A stretch of 64,000 nucleotides of DNA, taken from the NCBI RefSeq assembly GCF_000169175.1, contig NZ_AAWS01000009.1, positions 218,281 to 282,280 on the forward strand. Direction: 5' to 3'. This document shows, piece by piece, positions 35,063-43,086 of this stretch. The first letter of the stretch is position 1; each line of letters begins with the position of its first letter. The position numbers and the translations under genes were made by a program. The DNA comes from Microscilla marina ATCC 23134 (GTDB lineage: Bacteria; Bacteroidota; Bacteroidia; Cytophagales; Microscillaceae). The notes beneath the pieces were generated by a model that saw only the letters and a list, made by a program, of their open reading frames with translations, was not told where the DNA came from and made no database searches.

Positions 35063-36550
35063 TTATTTAGGCATCAAGGGGGCAAGGGCTTCCTCCGTCA
35101 TCAACTCACCATTGCGTGTGATCTCAAATGGTTTGTTTTCGGTTTGGCAATGATGAATAAACCGGGTAAGAATGCCTTGCATATAGCCAGGTTCGTATTC
35201 AACACCATAGCATATCCGGCGGGTGCGTTCGGCGGCCATCAGAGTGGTACCTGAACCCAAAAAGCAGTCCAACGCAATGTCCCCTTCGTTGGTAGTATCG
35301 AGCAAGGCATCGGCAATCATTCGCACTGGTTTGGGTGTGGGGTGGTTTTCCAGGGCACCTAACCTGCCAAACTCTTTGCGTTCCTCATTCGAGAAATCGT
35401 TGGCAGATTTGTATTCCCAAACATTAGAGCGGAAACGATCTTTGAGTTCCAGATGAGACAAGTGTTTTGCCTCACCCGACTTGAAAATAAAACAAAACTC
35501 ATGTTTTGCCCTATAGAAGCTGCCATTTGCCTGAATAGATTTGTTCCAAACGCAGACTTGTTTGGGTTCGCGGCTGCCATATACTTTACCTCCAGCCTCG
35601 CACATGTGCCAGGCGTGACGAAAGTCCATAAAATTGTAATGAATGCTGCCATCTACGGTGTGTTGTACGGCGTGGCGCATATAGGTTGCAAGAAACTCCA
35701 CGAACTCCTGGTCACCCATTTCGCCCGCAGCCATAGAAAAGTCTTCGTGCTGTACTTTGCCTAAGCCACCAAATAGACTGTAAGGGATGTTATAAGGTGG
35801 GTCGGTAATAAGTACTCTTGCTAGTGTTCCATTCATTAGGGTTTCAAAGGTTGCTGCCAAAAGGCTGTCCCCACAGATGAGACGGTGTTTGCCGTTGAGC
35901 TCATATACATCTCCTTTTTGTACGATTACCTCGGCTTCTTCGTCAGGCATAAAGTCTTCGTGTTCTTCGGCATAGGGAGCTTCCCCGCCTGCACTGCCAT
36001 TACTGCCCAGCCCAAAGGTATCAAAGGTTTGCTCGAAGCGAGGCATAGAAAACTCAGGGAGGTTGATTTCAAACTTGAGCTGAGGAAAGTTGAGGTCGTA
36101 CTGTTCAATGAATTCGGCCAGCCCTTGTTGAGTCACCTCACCATAACCGGAGGAATAAAGGAGCACCAACTTGGCCGCTTCTTCTTTGGAGTCTGCCTCG
36201 ATAATGAGCGCAGGTAGTTCTGTGGGGATAGTAATTTCGTAGAACTGGTTTTGCCCGGTATCGGTATCGTGCACCGTTGCCCCACCTTCTTCTTCAATAC
36301 GACGCAACACGGTATCGCGGCGCTTGCCGTCTACACACCAGTGGTTGCCTGCTTCGTCTCGCCATACATAAAAAGGGGCTACGAACTGGTTATTGACTAA
36401 CGAGCTGACCACTTTTTGGTATTGCTCGTCGGTAGATACCTTAAAGTTGTCCTGCTGGATAAAATCCATTGCTTTCCAGTCGATCATTTCTAAACCTAAA
36501 ATGCGGGAACGCAAGGCTTCGGGAGTGGGGGTTTGATCTTCTTTTGCCAT
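35063..36550 (-). CDS. ParB-like domain plus N6/N4 DNA methyltransferase
   Basis: 495 residues. Residues ~20-160 resemble the ParB/Srx-like nuclease domain often fused to phage methyltransferases (WRDEAGNHWCVDGKRRDTVLRRIEEEG; the GxxR segment is VDGKRRD). Residues ~215-470 are the methyltransferase: motif IV DPPY at 250-253, motif I FLGSGTT at 430-436 and the HPTPKP hallmark at 403-408, so the catalytic motif precedes the AdoMet motif, as in beta-class enzymes. It methylates DNA, presumably to protect phage DNA from host restriction. No cognate nuclease is adjacent. Upstream of the head module in the same direction. Confidence 0.85.
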   Translation of the reverse strand: MAKEDQTPTPEALRSRILGLEMIDWKAMDFIQQDNFKVSTDEQYQKVVSSLVNNQFVAPFYVWRDEAGNHWCVDGKRRDTVLRRIEEEGGATVHDTDTGQNQFYEITIPTELPALIIEADSKEEAAKLVLLYSSGYGEVTQQGLAEFIEQYDLNFPQLKFEINLPEFSMPRFEQTFDTFGLGSNGSAGGEAPYAEEHEDFMPDEEAEVIVQKGDVYELNGKHRLICGDSLLAATFETLMNGTLARVLITDPPYNIPYSLFGGLGKVQHEDFSMAAGEMGDQEFVEFLATYMRHAVQHTVDGSIHYNFMDFRHAWHMCEAGGKVYGSREPKQVCVWNKSIQANGSFYRAKHEFCFIFKSGEAKHLSHLELKDRFRSNVWEYKSANDFSNEERKEFGRLGALENHPTPKPVRMIADALLDTTNEGDIALDCFLGSGTTLMAAERTRRICYGVEYEPGYMQGILTRFIHHCQTENKPFEITRNGELMTEEALAPLMPK

Positions 36551-36647
36551 AATCTTTCAATAGTTGTTTGATGTAAAAAGTTTATTATTAGTTGATTACA
36601 GGAGGTTTTCAGGCATTCACAGAGATTTTTTTTGAATAAAAAAGTAG

Positions 36648-36684
36648 TACGCAAAAAGGTTGCGTAATAGCAGTTTTACTTTGT
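36648..36684 (+). promoter_or_regulatory. Repeated promoter-like element, copy 1, upstream of tRNA-like pair 1
   Basis: TACGCAAAAAG..TGCGTAATAG ending TTTTACTTTGT. A near copy lies at 37424-37460. The TACTTTG end resembles the Bacteroidota -7 box, and ACGCA..TGCGT forms a small inverted repeat. The stretch 36685-36955 to the first tRNA-like gene holds no convincing ORF. Confidence 0.5.
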
Positions 36685-36955
36685 AATCAAATAAGGGAGT
36701 AAGCGTAAGCAAACAGTCAAAAACAAACCTAAACCAAATGGTTACCATATAGGTTACTGCTTGGTATTTACAGGTTTTTTTATGCTGAATATCAGTATTT
36801 TATGTTTTTTACTTGAGTCCTGCCTGCTTCACTACATTATATCAATACGCTCGTGTGAAAAATGTTATAAGAGTATTGGTAACCTATTGTTTTTCAGTTT
36901 CGGGTGTTCACAAAATAGTTATCGTCTATTGGCTGAACGCTATGAGCTGATATAA

Positions 36956-37092
36956 AAAGCAGTCGTTTAACGGTTAGGACGCTGGAAATTTTTAAGTTTC
37001 GAAATTATCGCTCACCTTGGCAGGTCAAATGAAACTTACTTCTAAAATGTTCCATTCCAGAAATGCAGGTTCGAGTCCTGCCTGCTTTGCCA
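36956..37092 (+). tRNA. tRNA-like gene with a ~62-nt insertion in the anticodon arm (possible tRNA-Gly UCC)
   Basis: The acceptor strands AAAGCAG (36956-36962) and CTGCTTT (37082-37088) pair fully; discriminator G and CCA follow. The D arm is GTTT-AACGGTTA-GGAC. The anticodon stem CTGGA (36982-36986) pairs with TCCAG (37056-37060), but 69 nt instead of 7 lie between. The last seven before the 3' stem (GTTCCAT) would form a normal loop with T33 and anticodon TCC. Variable region AAAT; T arm GCAGG-TTCGAGT-CCTGC. The extra ~62 nt carries AAGTTTC...GAAACTT and the motif AGGTCAAAT...AACTTACTTCT shared with the next loci. Confidence 0.6.
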
Positions 37093-37098
37093 TTGTCA

Positions 37099-37219
37099 GA
37101 AGTGGTAGCGCTATACTCTAGAGCAGTGCCCAGTGGCTAAGTTATATCATTACCCAACAGGTCAAATATACCTTACTTCTTTCCTGTTATGGGCTGTAGG
37201 TTCGAATCCTACCCACTTC
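37099..37219 (+). tRNA. tRNA-like gene, interrupted, atypical D arm
   Basis: Acceptor GAAGTGG (37099-37105) pairs with CCACTTC (37213-37219), TA follows at positions 8-9, and the T arm is GTAGG-TTCGAAT-CCTAC. The D arm (GCGC...GAGC) lacks the usual GG in its loop. Between the arms lies the same type of insertion (TAAGTTATATCATTACCC..AGGTCAAATAT..CCTTACTTCTT). GCCCA (37128-37132) can pair with TGGGC (37190-37194), but I could not derive a fully canonical mature form, so it may be a decayed gene. Confidence 0.4.
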
Positions 37220-37423
37220 TTTTTTATTATTTACCTTCGTTAACGCCCATCACCCTCGCGTGTGCCCACGTTGCCACCTTCTTTGTACATTGATTTATTT
37301 GTTCTCAGCAGTCACGCGCAAGGATGCGCGTGTTAGCCTTATAGCTATGTGTGCCCCTGTAGTTTGTTTGTTCTCAGCAGTCGCGGGCTGTCCTAACTCT
37401 ATTTCCTAAAAAAAAATATAAGC

Positions 37424-37460
37424 TACGCAAAAAGACTGCGCAAGCCCCCTTTTACTTTGT
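37424..37460 (+). promoter_or_regulatory. Repeated promoter-like element, copy 2, upstream of tRNA-like pair 2
   Basis: TACGCAAAAAGACTGCGCAA...CTTTTACTTTGT matches 36648-36684. Upstream, TTTGTTCTCAGCAGTC occurs twice (37298-37313, 37367-37382), and CACGCGCA-AGGA-TGCGCGTG forms a hairpin at 37313-37332. Together these suggest that promoter plus two tRNA-like genes was duplicated as a block. Confidence 0.5.
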
Positions 37461-37528
37461 TTTATCAATACAGAAAAGCTGTATGAAAATCTGATATTTT
37501 GAAAACAAAAACTTTGGGCAGGCTCCAT

Positions 37529-37596
37529 TCAAACTTACTTCTATTCTATTGGTTGAACCTCCGCAAGGAGGCTCCGGTTCGAACCCGGCAGTTTGA
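37529..37596 (+). tRNA. tRNA-like element with a short, four-base-loop arm
   Basis: TCAAACT (37529-37535) pairs with AGTTTGA (37590-37596); TA at 8-9; TTC..TTGGTT-GAA could be a D arm; T arm TCCGG-TTCGAAC-CCGGC. The arm in the anticodon place is CCTCC-GCAA-GGAGG, with a GNRA tetraloop rather than a 7-nt loop. Its 5' part is the same AACTTACTTCT motif found inside the insertions of the other three loci. It is either a non-decoding tRNA-like structure, a class II tRNA fragment or a rearranged copy. Confidence 0.35.
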
Positions 37597-37626
37597 AAAT
37601 TATCCACCCAAATTTTAAAAAACATG

Positions 37627-37750
37627 AAAGCAGTAGTTCAACTGGATAGAACACCGTAAAGTTATTTCATTATCCACACAAGGGTCAAATCTAACTTACT
37701 CCTTAGCTTTTGGTGCCGGGGGTGCAGGTTCGAGCCCTGTCTGCTTTCCA
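37627..37750 (+). tRNA. Interrupted tRNA gene, probable tRNA-Gln (UUG) with a 49-nt insertion
   Basis: Acceptor AAAGCAG (37627-37633) pairs with CTGCTTT (37741-37747), then CCA. TA at 8-9; D arm GTTC-AACTGGATA-GAAC is perfect. After A26 comes CCG (37654-37656), then 49 nt (37657-37705), then GC-TTTTGGT-GCCGG (37706-37719). Joining CCG to GC gives a perfect anticodon arm, CCGGC-TTTTGGT-GCCGG, with T33 and anticodon TTG. Variable GGGT; T arm GCAGG-TTCGAGC-CCTGT. The 49-nt segment has AAGTTA...TAACTT pairing and GGGTCAAAT..AACTTACTCCT, like its neighbours. Confidence 0.65.
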
Positions 37751-38025
37751 ACCCCTTTCTTTAATCATACGCAAATCATTGTTTCTCTTTGATTTTCAGG
37801 TATTTATATTTTTATTTATAAGCAGTAATGCGCATCTTTACGCATCATTCGAGCTACCCTTGGGGTTACCTTGTGCTATTTTAGCTTTTAGGTAACCTGA
37901 AAAGTAGCCGTATCTCTAGTGCTGTGCATTGTAAGTGGTTGTTAATAAGCATCATAAATACTAAAACTTAGAGTAGGTTACCATTTGCTATATGAGTAAA
38001 ATTGGTAACTAAACATACAATAATT

Positions 38026-39288
38026 ATGGGACTTTCAATAGGTTTTTTATTAAGAAAAGATAAGACAAACAAGAAAGGTGAAACCCCTGTGTTTTGCCGT
38101 ATATCTTATCAAGGGAAAAGAGTGGATTTCCAGACTGAGGTCAAAATACCTATGGATAGATGGTTGCCTCCAGTGGTCAAATTGGAAAAGAATGGAGATC
38201 AAATTTTTATCAAAGGTACTAGCGAAGTGATCAAAAGCATGAATCGCCTGCTAAATAAGATGAGAGGCAGGATTCTGAATGCTTATACTGATTTGGTAAA
38301 CGAGGAAGAAGAAGTACGACTTCAAAAATTAAAAGCAGTTGCCAAAGGGGAAGAAGAAAAAGGCATCACTCTTTTAGAAGTACTTACCAGATCAGCTAAC
38401 CGGAGCGGACTTAGAAGTGGTACGCAAAGAAAAATCAAAATCTCCATTCAGAACTTAAAGTTGTTTTTACGGGATGAGTATGGCAAGGAGGACATTTATC
38501 TGACTGATCTTTTAAAAGAAGCTTATAAGGGCTTTGATATTCGGTATGTAGATTGGTGTACTACTAAAACCACGATCAGGTTTGATGGTTCTACCCGTTT
38601 GCCTAAGAAACATCAGACCGCCATCAAAGAGGTGAGGCATTTCCGTCAGGCAGTCAACACTGCTGTACAGTTGGGAGAAATTAGAACTAACCCATTAATT
38701 GCGAAGTTCAAAATCCCTAAAGATGAGCGCCCAAAGCGGGTTATCCTTACTCTGGATGAGTTAAAGCAAATTATGGAAGTAGATTTATCTGATAAGCGAG
38801 GAATGGAAAGAGTTCGTGATTGTTTTGTTTTCCAGTGTTTTACCGGATTTGCTTTCTCTGATATTGTGGACTTGAAACCAGAGCACCTGATTGAGCAAGG
38901 TGAGCGAACCTGGATTATTAAAGAACGGGTAAAATCTTCCACCATTGCCAAGATGCCTTTGCTTCCTCAGGCCAGGTTTATTTTAGATAAGTACAAAGAT
39001 GATCCTGTCTGTTTAAGTAAAGGTGTATTGATTCCTGTAATTACCAGTGGAAATTACAATACTTACCTCAAAATGATTGCGGAGTATGTAGGAATTGATA
39101 AGCACTTGACAAGCCATGTAGGGCGTAGAACCTTTGCCACTTTGGTGTATAATGCGGGGACTGACCGATCAAAACTAAAAGAAATGACCGGGCATACTAA
39201 TGAAGCAATCACAGAAATTTATGCAAGCCTTGCCAATGAAACCATTGCAAAAGAAATGGATAAGTTTGAAGGCTTGTTTACTGATTGA
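38026..39288 (+). CDS. int: Tyrosine recombinase (IntDOT-like integrase)
   Basis: 420 residues from ATG 38026 (MGLSIGFLLRKDKTNKKGETP), the usual start of Bacteroidota integrases with an Arm-binding N-terminus. A SAM-like core-binding domain spans ~105-215; the catalytic domain follows with CFTGFAFSDIVDL (the first Arg position is Ala, as in many Bacteroidota integrases), Lys in the KERVKSSTI hairpin, HVGRRTF (H-x-x-R), MTGHTNEAIT and the Tyr nucleophile in EIYASL. It catalyses site-specific integration/excision. It lies directly downstream of the tRNA-like cluster, the usual place for an attachment site. A shared terminator separates it from the convergent excisionase-like gene. Confidence 0.9.
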   Translation: MGLSIGFLLRKDKTNKKGETPVFCRISYQGKRVDFQTEVKIPMDRWLPPVVKLEKNGDQIFIKGTSEVIKSMNRLLNKMRGRILNAYTDLVNEEEEVRLQKLKAVAKGEEEKGITLLEVLTRSANRSGLRSGTQRKIKISIQNLKLFLRDEYGKEDIYLTDLLKEAYKGFDIRYVDWCTTKTTIRFDGSTRLPKKHQTAIKEVRHFRQAVNTAVQLGEIRTNPLIAKFKIPKDERPKRVILTLDELKQIMEVDLSDKRGMERVRDCFVFQCFTGFAFSDIVDLKPEHLIEQGERTWIIKERVKSSTIAKMPLLPQARFILDKYKDDPVCLSKGVLIPVITSGNYNTYLKMIAEYVGIDKHLTSHVGRRTFATLVYNAGTDRSKLKEMTGHTNEAITEIYASLANETIAKEMDKFEGLFTD

Positions 39289-39296
39289 GAGATATT

Positions 39297-39328
39297 ACCC
39301 CTCGGTTTAGCAATATAAAACGAGGGGT
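39297..39328. terminator. Bidirectional terminator between int and the excisionase-like gene
   Basis: ACCCCTCG (39297-39304) pairs with CGAGGGGT (39321-39328). Confidence 0.7.
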
Positions 39329-39346
39329 ATTTGGTAGTGTGTACGA

Positions 39347-39616
39347 CTATTCTGTAAAGACTCTGCGTATATCTTCTCCTTTATAGTACCACTTTCCGCT
39401 CACTTTTTTCGCTGGAAGCTCCCCTCTTTCTCTCATTCGGGCAAGGGTATCATCGCTGATGTCTCCTCCCATTTCTTCTTTGATTCTTTTGTTGGTGTAT
39501 ATATCTAACCCACTGTTTTCAGCTTTAAATAACGCTTCTATCTTGCCATACATTGTTTTTTCAAAATCCTTCATTAAGTCCTGAAGATCTTCTGTTGTTG
39601 GAATATTTATTGCCAT
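39347..39616 (-). CDS. Helix-turn-helix (MerR/Xis-like) DNA-binding protein
   Basis: 89 residues. The C-terminal half, IYTNKRIKEEMGGDISDDTLARMRERGELPAKKVSGKWYYKGEDIRRVF, is the winged-helix excisionase/MerR-like 'HTH_17' pattern, with the recognition helix in DDTLARMRERGELP and the wing in GKWYYKGEDIRR. The N-terminal half is a helix. Next to int, it is a good candidate for the recombination directionality factor (excisionase), though a plain transcription regulator is possible. Confidence 0.65.
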   Translation of the reverse strand: MAINIPTTEDLQDLMKDFEKTMYGKIEALFKAENSGLDIYTNKRIKEEMGGDISDDTLARMRERGELPAKKVSGKWYYKGEDIRRVFTE

Positions 39617-39689
39617 AATTTTAAATACTTATTTTTTTTTAAATAAAAGGTTATGGTTGCAGGCATTTGTCTCTGATTTTTTCACTAGT

Positions 39690-40798
39690 TGTTATTACGA
39701 AAATCTTTTTTGCCAGATCATACGCTTCTGGAATCCAACCTCTGCTTTCCAACCAGGTTGAAAATCCCGATGCATTGGGGCAATAGGCGTTTTATTCACC
39801 CTTTTAGCATTTTGATATAGTTTTTTTCCATATACCAAAGAGAATTACTTGTAAACAGTTTGGTATATCTTCTGTACTGGTGCGCGCTTATAGGTTGCAT
39901 AGTTTTTTACTAATTGATTCAACACTTTTCGAGAATCTACAAAAAGCGTCAAGGTTTCTTCTTTTTTCCAGTGCATTCAATTCTACTTCTACTTTTTGCT
40001 TATCCTGCTCTATAGTTTTGATTCGAAGTCTACCATTTGTTGAGCCTGTATCAAAAGCATTTGTGCCGGGGATAATGCTTCATTTCTCGCATTGTACTTT
40101 TTTTCACACTCAATAAAGTGTTTTCTGACTTCCCGCCCCTTATCAGTTTGGGCTAACATGGTAAACGCTTTGGCACATTCGACTGACATACAAATAGTAT
40201 CAAAGGGTCTGCTTCTTCCTGTCTTTTTATTTTTCGCAACTTGGCGGAAAAATTGATAGTCAGTGAGTTATGTGAGGTTTCCTTTAAAACCTTCTTTGTA
40301 TTGTCGTTTTTTAAAGGCAACAACCTTTTTCTGGACAGGGTACCAACAGAAATCGCCCGGCTTTCGTTAAGGTAGCAGCATCTTAACACCACGTTTTCTC
40401 ACTACCGTTTCAAGAGGCAGCGAGCCAAGCTCTTCTATGTTAGCCTGATCAAGGGTAGCTGCCCCTATATCACGTTTTCTCACTACCGTTTCAAGAGGTA
40501 GCGAGCCAGGCTCTTCTATTTTAGCCTGATCAAGGGTAGCTGCCCCTATATCACGTTTTCTCATCTCCATTTCAAAAGGCAGCGAGCCAGGCTCTTCTAT
40601 TCTAGCCTGATCAAGGGTAGCTACCCCTATATCGCGTTTTCTCACTACCGTTTCAAGAGGCAGCGAGCCAGACTCTTCTATTTTAGCCTGATAACACCTA
40701 ATAGCTTCCATTAGAGCCTCAGCCAATGCCTTTACCAGAAGCAAACCTGCCACAGGAGGTTGCTGCCTTAAATCATTTGTGTTCATTGGTTTTATCAT
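39690..40798 (-). pseudogene. Decayed Rha-type gene with an expanded internal repeat and an insertion
   Basis: The start region (40798: MIKPMNTNDLRQQ) matches the intact gene at 40917-41786 (MTKSMNKDNS). CYQAKIEESGSLPLETVVRKRD corresponds to RYQAKIEEFGSLPFETEVRKRD there, but an 81-bp segment is repeated about four times in tandem (40391-40690). Then comes CYLNESRAISVGTLSRK (cf. CYLSENQAIFIGTLSRN) in another frame, a ~150-bp sequence also found at 42855-43005, and finally traces of the C-terminus (WLESxGWIPEAYDLAxK-like) near 39700-39780. It is a broken paralogue, not one protein. Confidence 0.7.
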
Positions 40799-40916
40799 TA
40801 AAAGCTGATTGATTTACCATTTTTGAATCTCAACATCACTCACTGGTTAAAATAACAGTAGTTGTCTTTCTTCCAATTTGAAAGATTGAACTACTGTTAT
40901 GATGCCTTCTACTCTC

Positions 40917-41786
40917 TTATCTGTCAGGATTTCCTAAGTCACCCTTATAATCTTGATTTTCCTCTGGCATTCCAAAATGTTTTATTGCCAGGTCATAAGC
41001 CTCTAAAATCCAGCCTGTGGATTCGAGCCACTCGATGGGTGTTTTATTTGCCATTTTTGCTTGCTGATATATATTTTGTCCGGATGCTACGGTAAATTCC
41101 TTGTAAAGAATCTGGTAGAGTCCCTGGGTGGTTATCCCATACCAGATCGAATAATTTTGCATCATTTGCCCCAATTCTTTTCTGACTTTGGTAAAAAGCG
41201 GGTTGAAGTTTTCTATCTGTAAACTTGCTTGAGCTGCCTTGATATGGGTTATTTTGTCTGTCAAGGAATCTTGTGCATCCCTGATGCTACTTATTTCGTG
41301 TGCCAAAAATGTTTGCCGGGAGTTCAAAATTTTTATTTCCCTTTTAGTTTCTTTGGTGGACTTTGTTAGTTCACAGAGGTTTTTTACTGCCTGTACCCAA
41401 AGCTTCTGATTGAATGGCTGTCCCTGAACTGTTTTTCGAACATGGTCGAATGATTGAATCAGTTTGGATTTAAAGGCAACAACCTTTTTCGTGTTCCTGG
41501 AAAGGGTACCAATGAAGATGGCCTGATTCTCACTAAGGTAGCAGAATCTTAGGGTAGTTGCCCCTACATCACGTTTTCTCACTTCGGTTTCAAAAGGCAG
41601 TGAGCCAAATTCTTCTATTTTAGCCTGATAACGCCTGATCGTTGCCATCAAAGCTTTATGCTTGATTCCTAATGTTTCTGCCACCAACCTGCTATCTACT
41701 ACTGGCATTTCGTTTTTTATTTCAATAGGTAATAAGCCTTCCAGTGAAACTTGTGTTGAGTTGTCTTTGTTCATTGATTTTGTCAT
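40917..41786 (-). CDS. Rha/KilA-type phage regulatory protein
   Basis: 289 residues from ATG 41786, supported by the matching start of the decayed copy next door. The N-terminal ~110 residues (VVDSRLVAETLGIKHKALMATIRRYQAKIEEFGSLPFE, then FCYLSENQAIFIGTLSRNTKKVVAFKSKLIQSF) fit the Rha-type DNA-binding domain common in prophages. The middle is helical and coiled-coil-like (LTDKITHIKAAQASLQIENFNP). The C-terminus includes YSIWYGITTQGLYQILYKE, then NKTPIEWLESTGWILEAYDLAIKHFG. It probably regulates phage gene expression or host interference. First of two tandem relatives. Confidence 0.7.
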   Translation of the reverse strand: MTKSMNKDNSTQVSLEGLLPIEIKNEMPVVDSRLVAETLGIKHKALMATIRRYQAKIEEFGSLPFETEVRKRDVGATTLRFCYLSENQAIFIGTLSRNTKKVVAFKSKLIQSFDHVRKTVQGQPFNQKLWVQAVKNLCELTKSTKETKREIKILNSRQTFLAHEISSIRDAQDSLTDKITHIKAAQASLQIENFNPLFTKVRKELGQMMQNYSIWYGITTQGLYQILYKEFTVASGQNIYQQAKMANKTPIEWLESTGWILEAYDLAIKHFGMPEENQDYKGDLGNPDR

Positions 41787-41936
41787 TAAAATAAGGTTTG
41801 AGTGGGGCGAAAACGTTTTTTTTAGAAAATAACATCTTTCCCGGTTCCTCATTCGCCCCTTGTTATTTTTGAAAACTAAACTGTTCTATGTCCCCCCATA
41901 ATATTTAAGATATCAGGGGGACAGCTCACAAATATG

Positions 41937-42674
41937 CTATCTGGTCGCTTCCAATTCTGTCAGAATAAAATGTAAGCCAACCATTTCCACATCCGTAAAG
42001 TGAGCCGTTCGCGGAGTAAAACTCAGGGGGATGTCAGAGGGCTCGCCTGTAGGCTGCTTAATTACTTCCAATTGAGCCGCTATTTCATACTCCGGACGAT
42101 CCAGCCACATGGTTACATCTGCATAAGTGTTCAGCAAAGCATTGATTTTAGTCACCTTTTGTATATTGTCATCTTCTGCCTGGGGCAATGGGGTAAATAC
42201 AATGCAAGGGATGTTCAACACGTTGGCAAGCTTTTTTAATTCCTGAATATTACTTTGAGTGTCTCCATCCACTACCTGATGTAAATCATCTATAATAATG
42301 AGTTTAACCTGATTGTAATAGGCGTGATAAAGGCATTTGCGTCTGAACTCCTCAAATGCAAGCCCTCTGATGTTACAGGCAATGAAATTAAGGTTAAAGG
42401 TGGCCATTAACGTATCCTGGTATTTTTTGTACTTTGCATCTTCGGGACTTTCTTTGATGTGCTCTATTTCTATCAGGTCAATATCACTCATGGCTGATAC
42501 CATGCGATGCCTGATGTCTCTTTCTTTGCCTGCCGAACAAAAGAAAATACCCATATCGTGGTGTATAAGTGCATCGAGAGCCAAACTTACCGCCAGGCTG
42601 GTTTTGCCTGCTTTAGGGTAAGAAGCAATATGAGTAAGGGGTTGGGTAAGGTGAAATAAATCGGCTGTCATCAT
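41937..42674 (-). CDS. RecA-fold ATPase (DnaB/KaiC-like), short
   Basis: 245 residues. Walker A is ASYPKAGKTSLAV (near residue 20) and Walker B is VKLIIIDDLHQVV; NIPCIVFTPLPQAED resembles the sensor/L1 strand of DnaB (ALSQLNR in DnaB). There is no DnaB N-terminal domain. It is the third RecA-fold gene in the row 43936-43087-41937 and probably arose by duplication from dnaB and divergence. It may act as a loader, a modulating subunit or an independent ATPase in phage replication. Confidence 0.65.
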   Translation of the reverse strand: MMTADLFHLTQPLTHIASYPKAGKTSLAVSLALDALIHHDMGIFFCSAGKERDIRHRMVSAMSDIDLIEIEHIKESPEDAKYKKYQDTLMATFNLNFIACNIRGLAFEEFRRKCLYHAYYNQVKLIIIDDLHQVVDGDTQSNIQELKKLANVLNIPCIVFTPLPQAEDDNIQKVTKINALLNTYADVTMWLDRPEYEIAAQLEVIKQPTGEPSDIPLSFTPRTAHFTDVEMVGLHFILTELEATR

Positions 42675-42732
42675 AAGAGTTATCTTGATTTAAAATGTTT
42701 GAAAAACCTATTTTGCTATTTGCTGGCAGGAT

Positions 42733-43086
42733 TTACTTTTCTTCAAAGTCATCCGGATTCCTGCTAAATCCTCTCAGGGAGCTGTAGGTAGTGTTTGAGG
42801 AGGCATAACCTCTCCATTAGCCATTTGCCAAAACTCTCTTCTAAATTTTCAAATCTTTGGCACATTCGACTGACATACGAATAACATCAAAGGGGCTTCT
42901 CTTCCTGCCTTTTTATTTTTCCGCAACTTGAAGGGAAAACTGATAGTCAGCGAGTTATGTAAATCTTCCTCTAAAACCTTCTTTGCATTGTTACTTTGTC
43001 TGTCAACACTGAACCAGGTCATAAGTCTGGTTCTGTTTTTGGGTAGCGAGTTTAAGTCCTTCCCTACCACTACCTGCCCCTCTGGA
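42733..43086 (-). pseudogene. Severed DnaB C-terminal tail with an inserted repeat
   Basis: Reading leftward from the stop of the 43087 gene, 42849-43086 contains a block (42855-43005) also present at 40168-40318. Beyond it, 42733-42848 encodes REFWQMANGEV in one frame and SLRGFSRNPDDFEEK-stop in another. The same tail ends the full DnaB (QQFWREP... KQFRGFSQNPDDFDK). So the 43087 gene once ended with this tail and was cut by insertion of the repeat. Confidence 0.65.

Noticed and set aside
36761..36955. 64-codon ORF before the first tRNA-like locus
   Set aside because: Cys- and Leu-rich sequence without family features; it lies in the leader between a promoter-like repeat and the tRNA-like genes.
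37710..37895. 61-codon ORF starting in the last tRNA-like gene
   Set aside because: It begins inside the anticodon and T arms of the tRNA-like gene and has no protein-like pattern afterwards.
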